Source: AR5 sp041497115
GTDB lineage: Bacteria > Methylomirabilota > Methylomirabilia > Rokubacteriales > CSP1-6
Length of the DNA: 64,000 nt
Direction of reading: 5' to 3'
Assembly (NCBI GenBank): GCA_041497115.1
Contig: JBGQFW010000002.1
Location: 53,842-117,841 of the forward strand
Position numbers and translations under genes: made by a program. Shown piece by piece: positions 58,088 to 64,000 of the stretch (positions are counted from its first letter, which is position 1; each line of letters opens with the position of its first letter). Under the pieces are notes generated by a model, which saw only the letters and a list, made by a program, of their open reading frames with translations, was not told where the DNA came from and searched no databases.

Positions 58088-60390
58088 GCACGATGAAGAC
58101 GACGCGCGACGTGCGGGGAGTGGGCCTGTCCATCCCGCGCCCCGACGGCCCCGACAAGGTGACCGGCCGCGTGCAGTACGTGGCCGACATTCCCGCGCGC
58201 GGCCTGCTGCACGCCAAGCTCCTGCGCAGCCCGCACGCGCACGCCAAGATCGTGCGCATCGACGCGACCAAGGCGCGCGCGCTGCCCGGCGTGCGCGCGG
58301 TCCTCACCGCGCGCGATATTCCCGAGCTGAAGCGCAAGGCGCCCACGCGCGCCCACGCCGTGCTGGCCATCGACCGCGTCGTCTTCGCCGGCCAGCCGGT
58401 CGCCGCCGTCGCCGCCGACGAGCCCGCCATCGCCGAGGAGGCGCTGGATCTCATCGAGGTCGAGTACGAGGTGCTGCCCGCCGCGGTGGACCCGCTGGCC
58501 TCCATGCTGCCCGGCGCCCCGCCGGTGGCGGATGCGGGGACCGAGGCCGACACCAGCGAGGCGCTCGCCCACTCCGCCGTCGCGATGGCCAAGGGCGAGG
58601 CCGCCCCGGCCAAGGCCGTCAACATCACGCAGACGGCCAAGGTCCAGCGCGGCGACGTGGCCAAGGGCTTCGCCGAATCCGACGTGGTGATCGAGCGCAC
58701 CTATCGCGTGCCGATGGTCCACCAGGGCTACCTCGAGCCCCACGCCGTGCTGGCCGAGTGGGACCGCAGCGGCAACCTCACGCTGTGGGCGAGCACGCAG
58801 GGGTCGTTCAACACGCGCAGCGAGGTGGCCGATGTCCTCGGCATCGAGGAGAACCGCATCAAGGTGATCCCGGTCGAGTGCGGCGGCGGCTTCGGCGGCA
58901 AGATCCGCGCGCTCTGCGAGCCCATCACCGCGCTGCTCGCCCGCGCCACCCACCGCCCCGTGCGCTACGTGATGACGCGCCGCGAGGAGCTGGAGGCCGG
59001 CATGCCGGCGCCGCAGGTCATCATTCGGCTCAAGACCGGCGTCAAGCGCGACGGCACGCTGATGGCGCTGGAGGCGGAGACGGTGCTGGAGTCCGGCGCG
59101 TTCTCCGGCACGGTGCTGGCGGTGAGCGCGGTGTTCCTGGGCAGCCTCTACCGCTGGCCCGCCTTCGACATCAAGGGATCCGAGGTGCTGACCCACAAGC
59201 CCAGCGTGGCCGCGTACCGCGCGCCCGTCGCGCCGCAGACGATCTTCGCGATCGACTCGCACATGGAGCACATCGCCCGCACGCTGGGGCTGGACTCGGT
59301 CGAGTTCCGCAAGCGCCATCTTCTGAAGCCCGGCGAGGTGATGGTGAACAACCAGCCGTGGGCCAGCAACGGCGCCCACGAGGTGCTGGCGCGCATGGCC
59401 GAGCACCCGATGTGGAAGACGCGCAAGGAGTGGAAGGCCGGCGCCAAGGGCGGCCGCCTGCGCGGCGTCGGCCTGTCGCTCGGCGGCTGGCTGGGCGGCC
59501 TGCAGCCGACCAGCGCCACCGTGAAGCTCAACCCCGATGGCACGCTGAGCGTGCTCACCGGCCAGGTGGACATCGCCGGCACCAACATCGCGCTGGCGCA
59601 GATCGCCGCGTCGGCGTACGGCGTGGACATCGAGAAGGTCAAGATCACGACCGGCGACACCGACACCGCGCCCGTCACCGGGCTCAGCGCCGGCAGCAAG
59701 ACGATCTACACGGTGGGCGTCGCCGTCATGCAGGCCGCGCAGACCGCGCGCAAGCAGACGCTCGACATCGCAGCCAAGGAGCTGGAGGCCGCGGCGGAGG
59801 ACCTCGACATCGTGGACGGCCGCGTCACCGTGCGCGGCACCGACAGGGCGATCACGCTGGCCCAGATCGGCAAGAAGGGCAACCTCTACATGTCCAAGGT
59901 GGAGCCCGTGCTGGGCGTGAGCCACCCGGCCTTCTCGCTGCAGGCGCCCGCCTTCGCCTCGCAGCTGGCGCGCATCGAGGTGGACGCCGACACCGGCGAG
60001 CTGACGCTGCGCGACTTCGTGGTCGTGCAGGACGTCGGCCGCGCCATCAACCCGCTCGCCGTCGAGGGTCAGATGCAGGGCGGCGCCGTGCAGAGCCTGG
60101 GCATCGCGCTGACCGAGGGGCTGATGTACGACGAGCGCGGCCGCCTCACCAACCCGAGCCTGCTCGACTACCGCAAGCTGACGGCCGCCGACCTGCCCAA
60201 CATCGAGACGATCATCGTGGAAGTCCCCTCCCCCGCCGGCCCCTTCGGCGCCCGCGGCGTGGGCGAGCCGCCGATCGTGCCGGCGCCCGCGGCGATCGCG
60301 AATGCGGTGGAGGATGCGACGGGTGTGCGGCTCACCGAGCTGCCGCTGACCCCGGAGCGCATCGCGCTGGCGATCGCCGCGAAGGGGTGA
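58084..60390 (+). CDS. Molybdopterin-binding catalytic subunit of a molybdenum hydroxylase
   Basis: 768 residues. N-terminal a/b-hammerhead (DKVTGRVQYVADIPARGLLHAKLLRS), Mo-MCD contact ECGGGFGGKIRAL, active-site loop SVAAYRAPVAPQTIFAID, and catalytic Glu in GARGVGEPPIVP. The loop is not the AYxCSFR of genuine CO dehydrogenase nor the AYRGAGR of form II, so this is more likely a xanthine-, nicotinate- or aldehyde-oxidising enzyme. ATG 58084 overlaps the previous stop. Final gene of the catabolic region; the GC content drops just after it. Confidence 0.93.
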   Translation: MSTMKTTRDVRGVGLSIPRPDGPDKVTGRVQYVADIPARGLLHAKLLRSPHAHAKIVRIDATKARALPGVRAVLTARDIPELKRKAPTRAHAVLAIDRVVFAGQPVAAVAADEPAIAEEALDLIEVEYEVLPAAVDPLASMLPGAPPVADAGTEADTSEALAHSAVAMAKGEAAPAKAVNITQTAKVQRGDVAKGFAESDVVIERTYRVPMVHQGYLEPHAVLAEWDRSGNLTLWASTQGSFNTRSEVADVLGIEENRIKVIPVECGGGFGGKIRALCEPITALLARATHRPVRYVMTRREELEAGMPAPQVIIRLKTGVKRDGTLMALEAETVLESGAFSGTVLAVSAVFLGSLYRWPAFDIKGSEVLTHKPSVAAYRAPVAPQTIFAIDSHMEHIARTLGLDSVEFRKRHLLKPGEVMVNNQPWASNGAHEVLARMAEHPMWKTRKEWKAGAKGGRLRGVGLSLGGWLGGLQPTSATVKLNPDGTLSVLTGQVDIAGTNIALAQIAASAYGVDIEKVKITTGDTDTAPVTGLSAGSKTIYTVGVAVMQAAQTARKQTLDIAAKELEAAAEDLDIVDGRVTVRGTDRAITLAQIGKKGNLYMSKVEPVLGVSHPAFSLQAPAFASQLARIEVDADTGELTLRDFVVVQDVGRAINPLAVEGQMQGGAVQSLGIALTEGLMYDERGRLTNPSLLDYRKLTAADLPNIETIIVEVPSPAGPFGARGVGEPPIVPAPAAIANAVEDATGVRLTELPLTPERIALAIAAKG

Positions 60391-60768
60391 GGAGGGGCTG
60401 AAGGGTTCGGCGTAGTCCGGTTCACAGGGGATTCGCAAACTACCGGACCCCTGAAGACGCGTACGCTTACTAGTCGGTATGCCACTCGACGGATGAGGCG
60501 GCCTGCGGCTGTCACTCCTAATGCCTGTGCCGCAATCGCGTACAGTAAGTCGCATACCTCAGGCCTAACGAATCGCGGTGCAATCACGGCCCAAGACCGA
60601 GAGGAGTCGCTGAGCGGGCACGCGACTACCCAGACAGGGCGACCGCATCGTGCCGGTCAGGTTCGGACTTTAACCGTGAGTAAATTTCTTGACTTCCCAC
60701 CACAGACCCATGGTACTCTCCGTTCGTCGGCGTACTGCCGATGGCTCTTTGACAAAAGGATTGCCCGA
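60391..60768. other. Non-coding, lower-GC region after the molybdenum hydroxylase operon
   Basis: No credible gene. CAGGGG / CCCCTG form a 6-bp inverted repeat (60425-60430 and 60448-60453), a possible terminator stem but without a T run. TTGACT at 60689 and TTGACA at 60749 are -35-like hexamers; TGGTACTCT at 60711 could be an extended -10 for the first, though the spacing is long. Base composition and word use differ clearly from the genes to the left, marking the start of an island. Confidence 0.4.
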
Positions 60769-61015
60769 GGAGGCCATGAGCCTCCACGCCATCGATTCCT
60801 GCCCCCACCGGCCTGGAAATTCAGGCCTATCCGCAGTCGCATCAATGCGGATTTTAAGGGCGGTGCTGTCGGCCGCCCTTCGCCGGTACCAGCCAGCCTA
60901 GACCAGGTCTTGGTATCCGGATGGAACGAGGTGACAAGTCGAGGGAGTCCGGATGGCTCTCATCGTGCTCCGCTAACGCGGCAGCCCGCTGATGGCCTGA
61001 GAGTCTCCATGGCTT
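60769..61015 (+). ncRNA. Candidate structured RNA upstream of reverse transcriptase (msr-msd-like)
   Basis: Several inverted repeats are packed here: GGAGGC/GCCTCC (60769-60785), GGCCTG/CAGGCC (60810-60827), AAGGGCGG/CCGCCCTT (60856-60880, 8 bp), GGTACCA/TGGTATC enclosing AGACC/GGTCT (60885-60917), and a long hairpin 60953-61010 (ATGGCTCTCA with TGAGAG...CCAT, inner CCGC/GCGG). AGGCCATG (60771-60778) can pair with CATGGCTT (61008-61015), and AGC follows the first arm, as the priming G does after a1 in retrons. Weak points: a1/a2 is only 8 pairs with one G-U and competes with other stems; two genes lie between it and the RT. Confidence 0.35.
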
Positions 61016-61128
61016 GTACATGTCCTCGCCGAAGTTTGTTATCGCGGCGCGGCGTGGTGCGGTGTTGTTAACGGACCCTTGTGGTCGTGAGCCCCGGTTA
61101 TCCCACAAAGAGAAGGGGGGTGGTGAAG

Positions 61129-61473
61129 ATGGCGAGAAATAGACAGCGACTCTCGCGGGCAGTCCGGTTGCTCGAACAGATCCTCCTCGAAGAAAAAGGG
61201 CGGGTCGAGTACAGCAACCAGGGCTCATCAAGGGAGTTGTTGGCGAATCTCTACAGGCTCAAGGAGTTGCTCGTAGTCGAACTTCAAGAGCCAAGTCCCG
61301 ACTGGATGGGGATAGTCGTACCCCTACTGAGGGAGACCGCAAAGTGGTTGGGGGAGATCATCAACAACTACCGTTACGAATTCAGCCGCTTCCGACAATG
61401 GAAGAGGCAGATAGGCATAGATCTTGGGACTTGGGTTCGCGATCAAGTACTACCGGTTGCAAGCCGGACTTAA
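61129..61473 (+). CDS. Unknown 114-residue protein of the RT cassette
   Basis: Not recognised. From ATG 61129 (G-rich AAGGGGGGTGGTGAAG upstream) it codes MARNRQRLSRAVRLLEQILL..., a basic helical N-terminus, then ELLANLYRLKELLVVELQEP and a C-terminal LLRETAKWLGEIINNYRYEF. It is predicted mostly helical, charged and without Cys or membrane segments. Its last 50 bases overlap the start of the XRE gene, so the two are translationally linked. It could be an effector, an antitoxin-like partner or an accessory of the RT. An upstream in-frame GTG (61081) adds 16 residues. Confidence 0.6.
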   Translation: MARNRQRLSRAVRLLEQILLEEKGRVEYSNQGSSRELLANLYRLKELLVVELQEPSPDWMGIVVPLLRETAKWLGEIINNYRYEFSRFRQWKRQIGIDLGTWVRDQVLPVASRT

Positions 61474-61846
61474 GCAGAAGGACCTCGCTGCGAGTATCCC
61501 GATGTCCCCAACATACTTGTCTCTAATCGAAAGTGAGAAGCGTGACGCGAGTCTGCAACTTGTTGATCGCATCGCCCAGAGACTGAAGGTGCCGCCGGAG
61601 CTCCTCTACTTGGAAGCACGCCGACAGACCGGTGAAGTTACCCCAGAGCAAGCGGCAATGCTGGCACACGCCAGGGAACTACTGTTGCTCGCTACGAGGA
61701 TAGAGCGTGACTCACAACGTCCACCCGGCACATCCACGGCCCTATCGGCATCTGAAGATCCGCACTCGAGAACACCTCGCGCAACGCGTAGGCGTGCCGC
61801 TGCCGGTCCTAGAAGAGGTCGCTCGCTTCGTCGACCTTCACTATAA
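61424..61846 (+). CDS. XRE-family helix-turn-helix protein
   Basis: 140 residues. HTH at about 5-60: IKYYRLQAGLKQKDLAASIP, SPTYLSLIESEKRDASLQLV, DRIAQRLKVPPELL, a classic XRE/Cro fold. The start is TTG 61424 because an in-frame TAG lies two codons upstream (61418). Residues after about 98 are Ser/Arg-rich and are read from DNA that also encodes the RT N-terminus, so the last 45 residues are doubtful. It is likely either the cassette's repressor or an effector; HTH proteins accompany RTs in some retron types. Confidence 0.8.
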   Translation: MGLGFAIKYYRLQAGLKQKDLAASIPMSPTYLSLIESEKRDASLQLVDRIAQRLKVPPELLYLEARRQTGEVTPEQAAMLAHARELLLLATRIERDSQRPPGTSTALSASEDPHSRTPRATRRRAAAGPRRGRSLRRPSL

Positions 61847-62660
61847 TCCGACCTGGGTAAAGCAAAAGAAGGACGGCTCGGGTCGGGAAATCGACGCGCC
61901 CAAGCCCCTTCTCAAACACATCCAAAAGCAGATACACGCTAAGCTTCTCGTACGTATCTGGCTGCCCGACCCGATTCACGGCTACCGTCGCAGGCGCTCG
62001 ATCATGACAGCAACAGAGATGCACGTTGGGGCCCGACATCTCTGGGTCGCAGACGTTCAGTCCTTCTATCCAAGCATTTCGGCTTGGCACGTTCGGCAAA
62101 TGTTCGTTCGATTGAAGTGCACGCCTGATGTGGCTGGGCTGCTAACCCGTCTCACGACCCGAAATCACTGCCTGCCTCAAGGCACACCGACAAGCCCGAT
62201 TCTCGCCAACCTTTATCTGCGAATCTATCGGGTTGCCGAGAGGATTGAAGGGCTTGCCAAAGAGTATGGGCTGCAGGTGTCCTTTTTTGGCGACGATATT
62301 GTTGTCTCAGGCCCACGGCCGTTCTCACACTTGCATGACCGATTTGAGAAGATCATCCAAGAGGCCGGCTTGCGACTAAAGAAGAACAAAATCATGGTGG
62401 CGTCGGCCGCGACGGAGACCCACCGCGCTCTTGGGATTGTGCTCAATGCTCGCGGCTCTGAGCGAGACGTCCCGCGAGGCTATCGAAGACAACTTCGACA
62501 GCTCTTGTACATTGCGCGCCGGCACGGTCTTGGCGCGTTCCGTGCACGAGGTCTCACCACGGCGGATCCTCGGTCCTTCCTCAATGGCAAGATTTCATTC
62601 GCTGCTTCCGTGAACAAACGGAATCGTGTCCACTTTGAAGCCCTAGAACATCTCCGCTGA
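61707..62660 (+). CDS. Retron-type reverse transcriptase
   Basis: 317 residues, the usual length of retron RTs. Fingers GREIDAPKPLLKHIQKQI; motif A WVADVQSFYPSIS with D116; TATEMHVG at 101-108 in the place of the retron NAxxH region; LPQGTPTSPILANLYL (Q158, G159); motif C FFGDDIVVSG with D196 and D197 (FGDD instead of the common YADD); and RALGIVLNARG where retrons have a VTG motif. No maturase or integrase domain. GTG 61707 overlaps the XRE gene by 140 bases; no later start preserves the conserved N-terminus. Codon use is less GC-biased than in the genes to the left. Confidence 0.85.
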   Translation: MTHNVHPAHPRPYRHLKIRTREHLAQRVGVPLPVLEEVARFVDLHYNPTWVKQKKDGSGREIDAPKPLLKHIQKQIHAKLLVRIWLPDPIHGYRRRRSIMTATEMHVGARHLWVADVQSFYPSISAWHVRQMFVRLKCTPDVAGLLTRLTTRNHCLPQGTPTSPILANLYLRIYRVAERIEGLAKEYGLQVSFFGDDIVVSGPRPFSHLHDRFEKIIQEAGLRLKKNKIMVASAATETHRALGIVLNARGSERDVPRGYRRQLRQLLYIARRHGLGAFRARGLTTADPRSFLNGKISFAASVNKRNRVHFEALEHLR

Positions 62661-62903
62661 AACAGCCCACGTGTCCTCGGATAGTTAATTGCGATATCGG
62701 ATTACACTCCTCCTCACACGCTCGACTCAATCGCGCCCAAAGCCCTCGTGCAGTTCGAGGAGACTCGACGGGAGCCGCCATATCCCGACTGACAGCCCTC
62801 GTGTCGTGCGGACGCAACGCTTCTTGCTGATCCACCAACAGCCGGTGCTGACCCCCGAGCGACCGGTGATGCCATCGTTGCCAGGTGCTGACGAGCCCGA
62901 ACG
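62661..62903. other. Gap after the RT gene, nothing recognised
   Basis: 243 bp with no convincing gene, hairpin terminator or mobile-element end. Short open frames on both strands lack ribosome sites and protein-like composition. The right border coincides with the stop codon of the SDR fragment. Confidence 0.4.
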
Positions 62904-63143
62904 TTACGGCATGATCTGCCCAGCATTCGGATGCAGCGTCTGCCCGCAGAAGTAGCGGCTCTCGTCTGAGGCGAGGAAGACGAAGGCGCCGACCAGATCG
63001 GCGGGGGTGCCGAGCCGCTTGAGCGGCAGTGAGGCGGCGTGAGCCGCCTTCGCCTCCTCGGAGAGCGGGTCGAAGCCGGTGTCGATGAGCCCGAGCGCCA
63101 CCGCGTTGACGAGGATGCCGTGCGGCGCCAGCTCCTGCGCCAT
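62904..63143 (-). pseudogene. 3' fragment of an SDR gene (left copy)
   Basis: Codes the last 79 residues of a classical SDR: MAQELAPHGILVNAVALGLIDTGF, LPLKRLGTPADLVGAFVFLAS, and the C-terminal FCGQTLHPNAGQIMP with TAA at 62906. The Rossmann fold and YxxxK region are absent; SDR similarity stops at about 63143-63150, where unrelated sequence begins. It is about 92% identical (13 mismatches in 156 bp) to the corresponding part of the copy at the right window edge. A truncated duplicate, not functional. Confidence 0.85.
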
Positions 63144-63172
63144 CCTAGTCCTCGAGCGGCGTCCGGGTGCGG

Positions 63173-63201
63173 TTGTCCGTATCCCCGAAATGGGATAATA
63201 T
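63173..63201 (+). promoter_or_regulatory. Putative promoter of the toxin-antitoxin remnant
   Basis: TTGTCC (four of six) at 63173-63178, 17-base spacer, TAATAT (four of six) at 63196-63201, ending 6 bases before GTG 63208. The A/T-rich GGGATAATATTC stands out in this GC-rich context. The transcript would be nearly leaderless. Confidence 0.4.
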
Positions 63202-63207
63202 TCATTG

Positions 63208-63497
63208 GTGCGTCAGAAGCGGGAGCCCGCCGAGAAGCCGTTGTTCTGGGTGGGTTCCGCCAAGGACGATTTGCTGGAGTTCCCGGAAGCGATGAAGGAT
63301 GGACTCGGGATCGCTCTGAGCGTCGCCCAGTTCGGGGGAAGCATCCGAAGGCGAAGGCGTGGCACGTGGTGCACGCGTTTCAGAAGAAATCACCCCGAGG
63401 CGCCAGGACACCCAGGCCGGATGTCGAGCTGGTTAGCAGGAGACTGAGGCTTGCCAAGGAGGACCACGAGGCACGATATGGCAAACCGAGGACGTAG
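63208..63497 (+). pseudogene. HigB/Gp49-type toxin, frameshifted and internally deleted
   Basis: The N-terminal part (frame of GTG 63208) codes EKPLFWVGSAKDDLLEFPEAM and LGIALSVAQFGG. The rest is in another frame, KHPKAKAWHVVHAFQKKSPRG, PRPDVELVSRRLRLAKEDHEARYG, ending TAG 63497. The frame change lies in the GGGGG run at about 63341-63345, as if one G were lost. In addition, the central beta-sheet of about 30-40 residues (normally between KHP-AK and VLHAFQKKS) is missing. The family is a RelE-like mRNA interferase; this copy should be inactive. Confidence 0.8.
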
Positions 63498-63813
63498 TCG
63501 GGCTGTCACGAGAAGTTCGGGGAATGTCTTCAAGGACCTGCGCGTCAAGAACGCGGAGGAAAAGAACACCAAGGTCCGACTGGCCGTCGCCATCAACCAG
63601 ATCATCGAGGCATCCCGGCTCTCCCAGGCGAGCGCCGCCGCGCGTCTCTCGGTGAGCCAGCCGAAGATCTCGGCTCTCGCCAACTATCGACTTGACGGCT
63701 TTTCCGTGGAGCGTCTGATGAATTTTCTGAACGCCCTTGGTCGGGACGTGGAGATCGTCATCCACCGTCGGCGATCGAGGCGGGCGCCCAGGATCCAAGT
63801 AACGGCGGCGTGA
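63478..63813 (+). CDS. HigA-type XRE antitoxin, apparently intact
   Basis: 111 residues from ATG 63478. NVFKDLRVKNAEEKNTKVRLAVAI then the HTH INQIIEASRLSQASAAARL, SVSQPKISALANYRLDGFS, VERLMNFLNALGRDVEIVI: the pattern of antitoxins paired with Gp49-like toxins. It overlaps the toxin stop by 20 bases, with GAGG 7 bases before the ATG. As the toxin is broken, this is an orphan antitoxin; it may still repress its promoter or neutralise related toxins elsewhere in the genome. Confidence 0.85.
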   Translation: MANRGRSRAVTRSSGNVFKDLRVKNAEEKNTKVRLAVAINQIIEASRLSQASAAARLSVSQPKISALANYRLDGFSVERLMNFLNALGRDVEIVIHRRRSRRAPRIQVTAA

Positions 63814-63844
63814 GCCGCCGCCTCCTGGTTAACGCGACCGCGCG

Positions 63845-64000
63845 CTACGGCATGATCTCCCCGCCGTTCGGATGCAGCGTCTGCCCGCAGAAGTAGCGGC
63901 TCTCGTCCGAGGCGAGGAAGACGAAGGCGCCGACCAGGTCGGCGGGCGTGCCGAGCCGCTTGAGCGGCAGCGAGGCCGCATGCGCGGCCTTCGCCTCCTC
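63845..64000 (-). CDS. SDR gene, 3' end only (continues beyond window)
   Basis: Minus-strand reading from the window edge to TAG 63847-63845: KAAHAASLPLKRLGTPADLV, GAFVFLASDESRYFCGQTLH, then PNGGEIMP. The C-terminal motif (FCGQTLHPNGG in place of the usual TGQ..xVDGG) is that of classical SDRs. The main body is outside the window; this may be the intact parent of the fragment at 62904. Confidence 0.8.
   Translation of the reverse strand, partial: EEAKAAHAASLPLKRLGTPADLVGAFVFLASDESRYFCGQTLHPNGGEIMP

Larger units (their letters stand above)
62904..64000. repeat. Direct repeat of an SDR 3' end flanking the HigBA remnant
   Basis: Bases 62904-63059 and 63845-64000 are direct repeats at 941-bp spacing with 13 mismatches in 156 bp, and the left copy extends to about 63143. 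Between them lie only the toxin-antitoxin remnant and its promoter. Similarity begins at the SDR stop codon. The copies differ by synonymous-looking changes, so they are not a recent perfect duplication. Confidence 0.85.

Noticed and set aside
60425..60453. Inverted repeat CAGGGG/CCCCTG as a terminator of the molybdenum hydroxylase operon
   Set aside because: The loop is long and there is no T run, so it cannot be called a rho-independent terminator.
60493..61071. Open frame across the region upstream of the RT cassette
   Set aside because: No ribosome site, no protein-like pattern, and the same bases form many inverted repeats, more consistent with non-coding RNA.
62581..62955. Two short open frames after the RT on opposite strands
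   Set aside because: Lack starts with ribosome sites, overlap each other and the RT or SDR fragment, and resemble no known protein.
1..64000. CRISPR array, tRNA or rRNA gene, insertion sequence with transposase
   Set aside because: No regularly spaced repeats, no cloverleaf or rRNA sequence and no transposase or integrase motif were found anywhere in the window.

Overview
The window is very GC-rich DNA (about 70% by eye) from a diderm bacterium: it encodes LptD, RNase J, GlnE/GlnB and a complete set of bacterial housekeeping enzymes. The gene repertoire (F420/flavin LLM oxidoreductases, CaiB-type CoA-transferase, mandelate-racemase-like enzyme, Rieske oxygenase, three-subunit molybdenum hydroxylase, frequent GTG starts, 4-base gene overlaps) resembles soil Rokubacteria/Methylomirabilota. 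That assignment is inference; LptD argues against an actinobacterium.

Layout. 1-5.3 kb: truncated AidB-like acyl-CoA dehydrogenase, ECF sigma/anti-sigma pair, stand-alone receiver protein divergent from a membrane histidine kinase, and a small membrane protein. 5.3-9.7 kb: RNase J-FtsK-secreted protein operon (minus). 10.4-36.6 kb: a roughly 26-kb run of minus-strand genes, mostly touching or overlapping: NAPRT, trpC-F-B-A, accD, folC, lptD, aminotransferase, nucleotide-sugar dehydrogenase, UbiA-type transferase, DUF362, gltX, gpmB-like phosphatase, Na/Pi transporter, glnB, glnE, polA, coaE, rsmA and M23 peptidase. Three of its largest gaps (upstream of trpF, gpmB and rsmA) hold G/C-run hairpin elements directly before the next start codon. 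The gpmB and rsmA copies share a two-hairpin architecture with compensatory base changes, and the gpmB copy is tandemly duplicated together with the gpmB start.

36.7-60.4 kb: accessory catabolism in short operons on both strands (HD protein, CaiB, cupin, VOC enzymes, three LLM oxidoreductases, SDRs, Rieske oxygenase, enolase-superfamily enzyme, SMP-30 lactonase, Ldh2-type dehydrogenase, esterase, Zn-alcohol dehydrogenase, gamma-glutamyltransferase, amidohydrolase, and an FAD/2Fe-2S/Mo hydroxylase). It is interrupted by an HpcH/HpaI aldolase remnant and a DUF222-HNH gene. Several genes have a -10-like box only 6-7 bases before the start codon, suggesting leaderless transcripts; one 20-bp divergent gap has a palindromic, two-way -10.

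60.4-64 kb: an island of lower GC and different codon use. It holds about 690 bp of non-coding DNA rich in inverted repeats, an unknown 114-residue protein, an XRE regulator and a retron-type reverse transcriptase, the best candidate for a new retron-like defence system. Beside it, a HigBA-type module with a broken toxin sits between two copies of the 3' end of an SDR gene.
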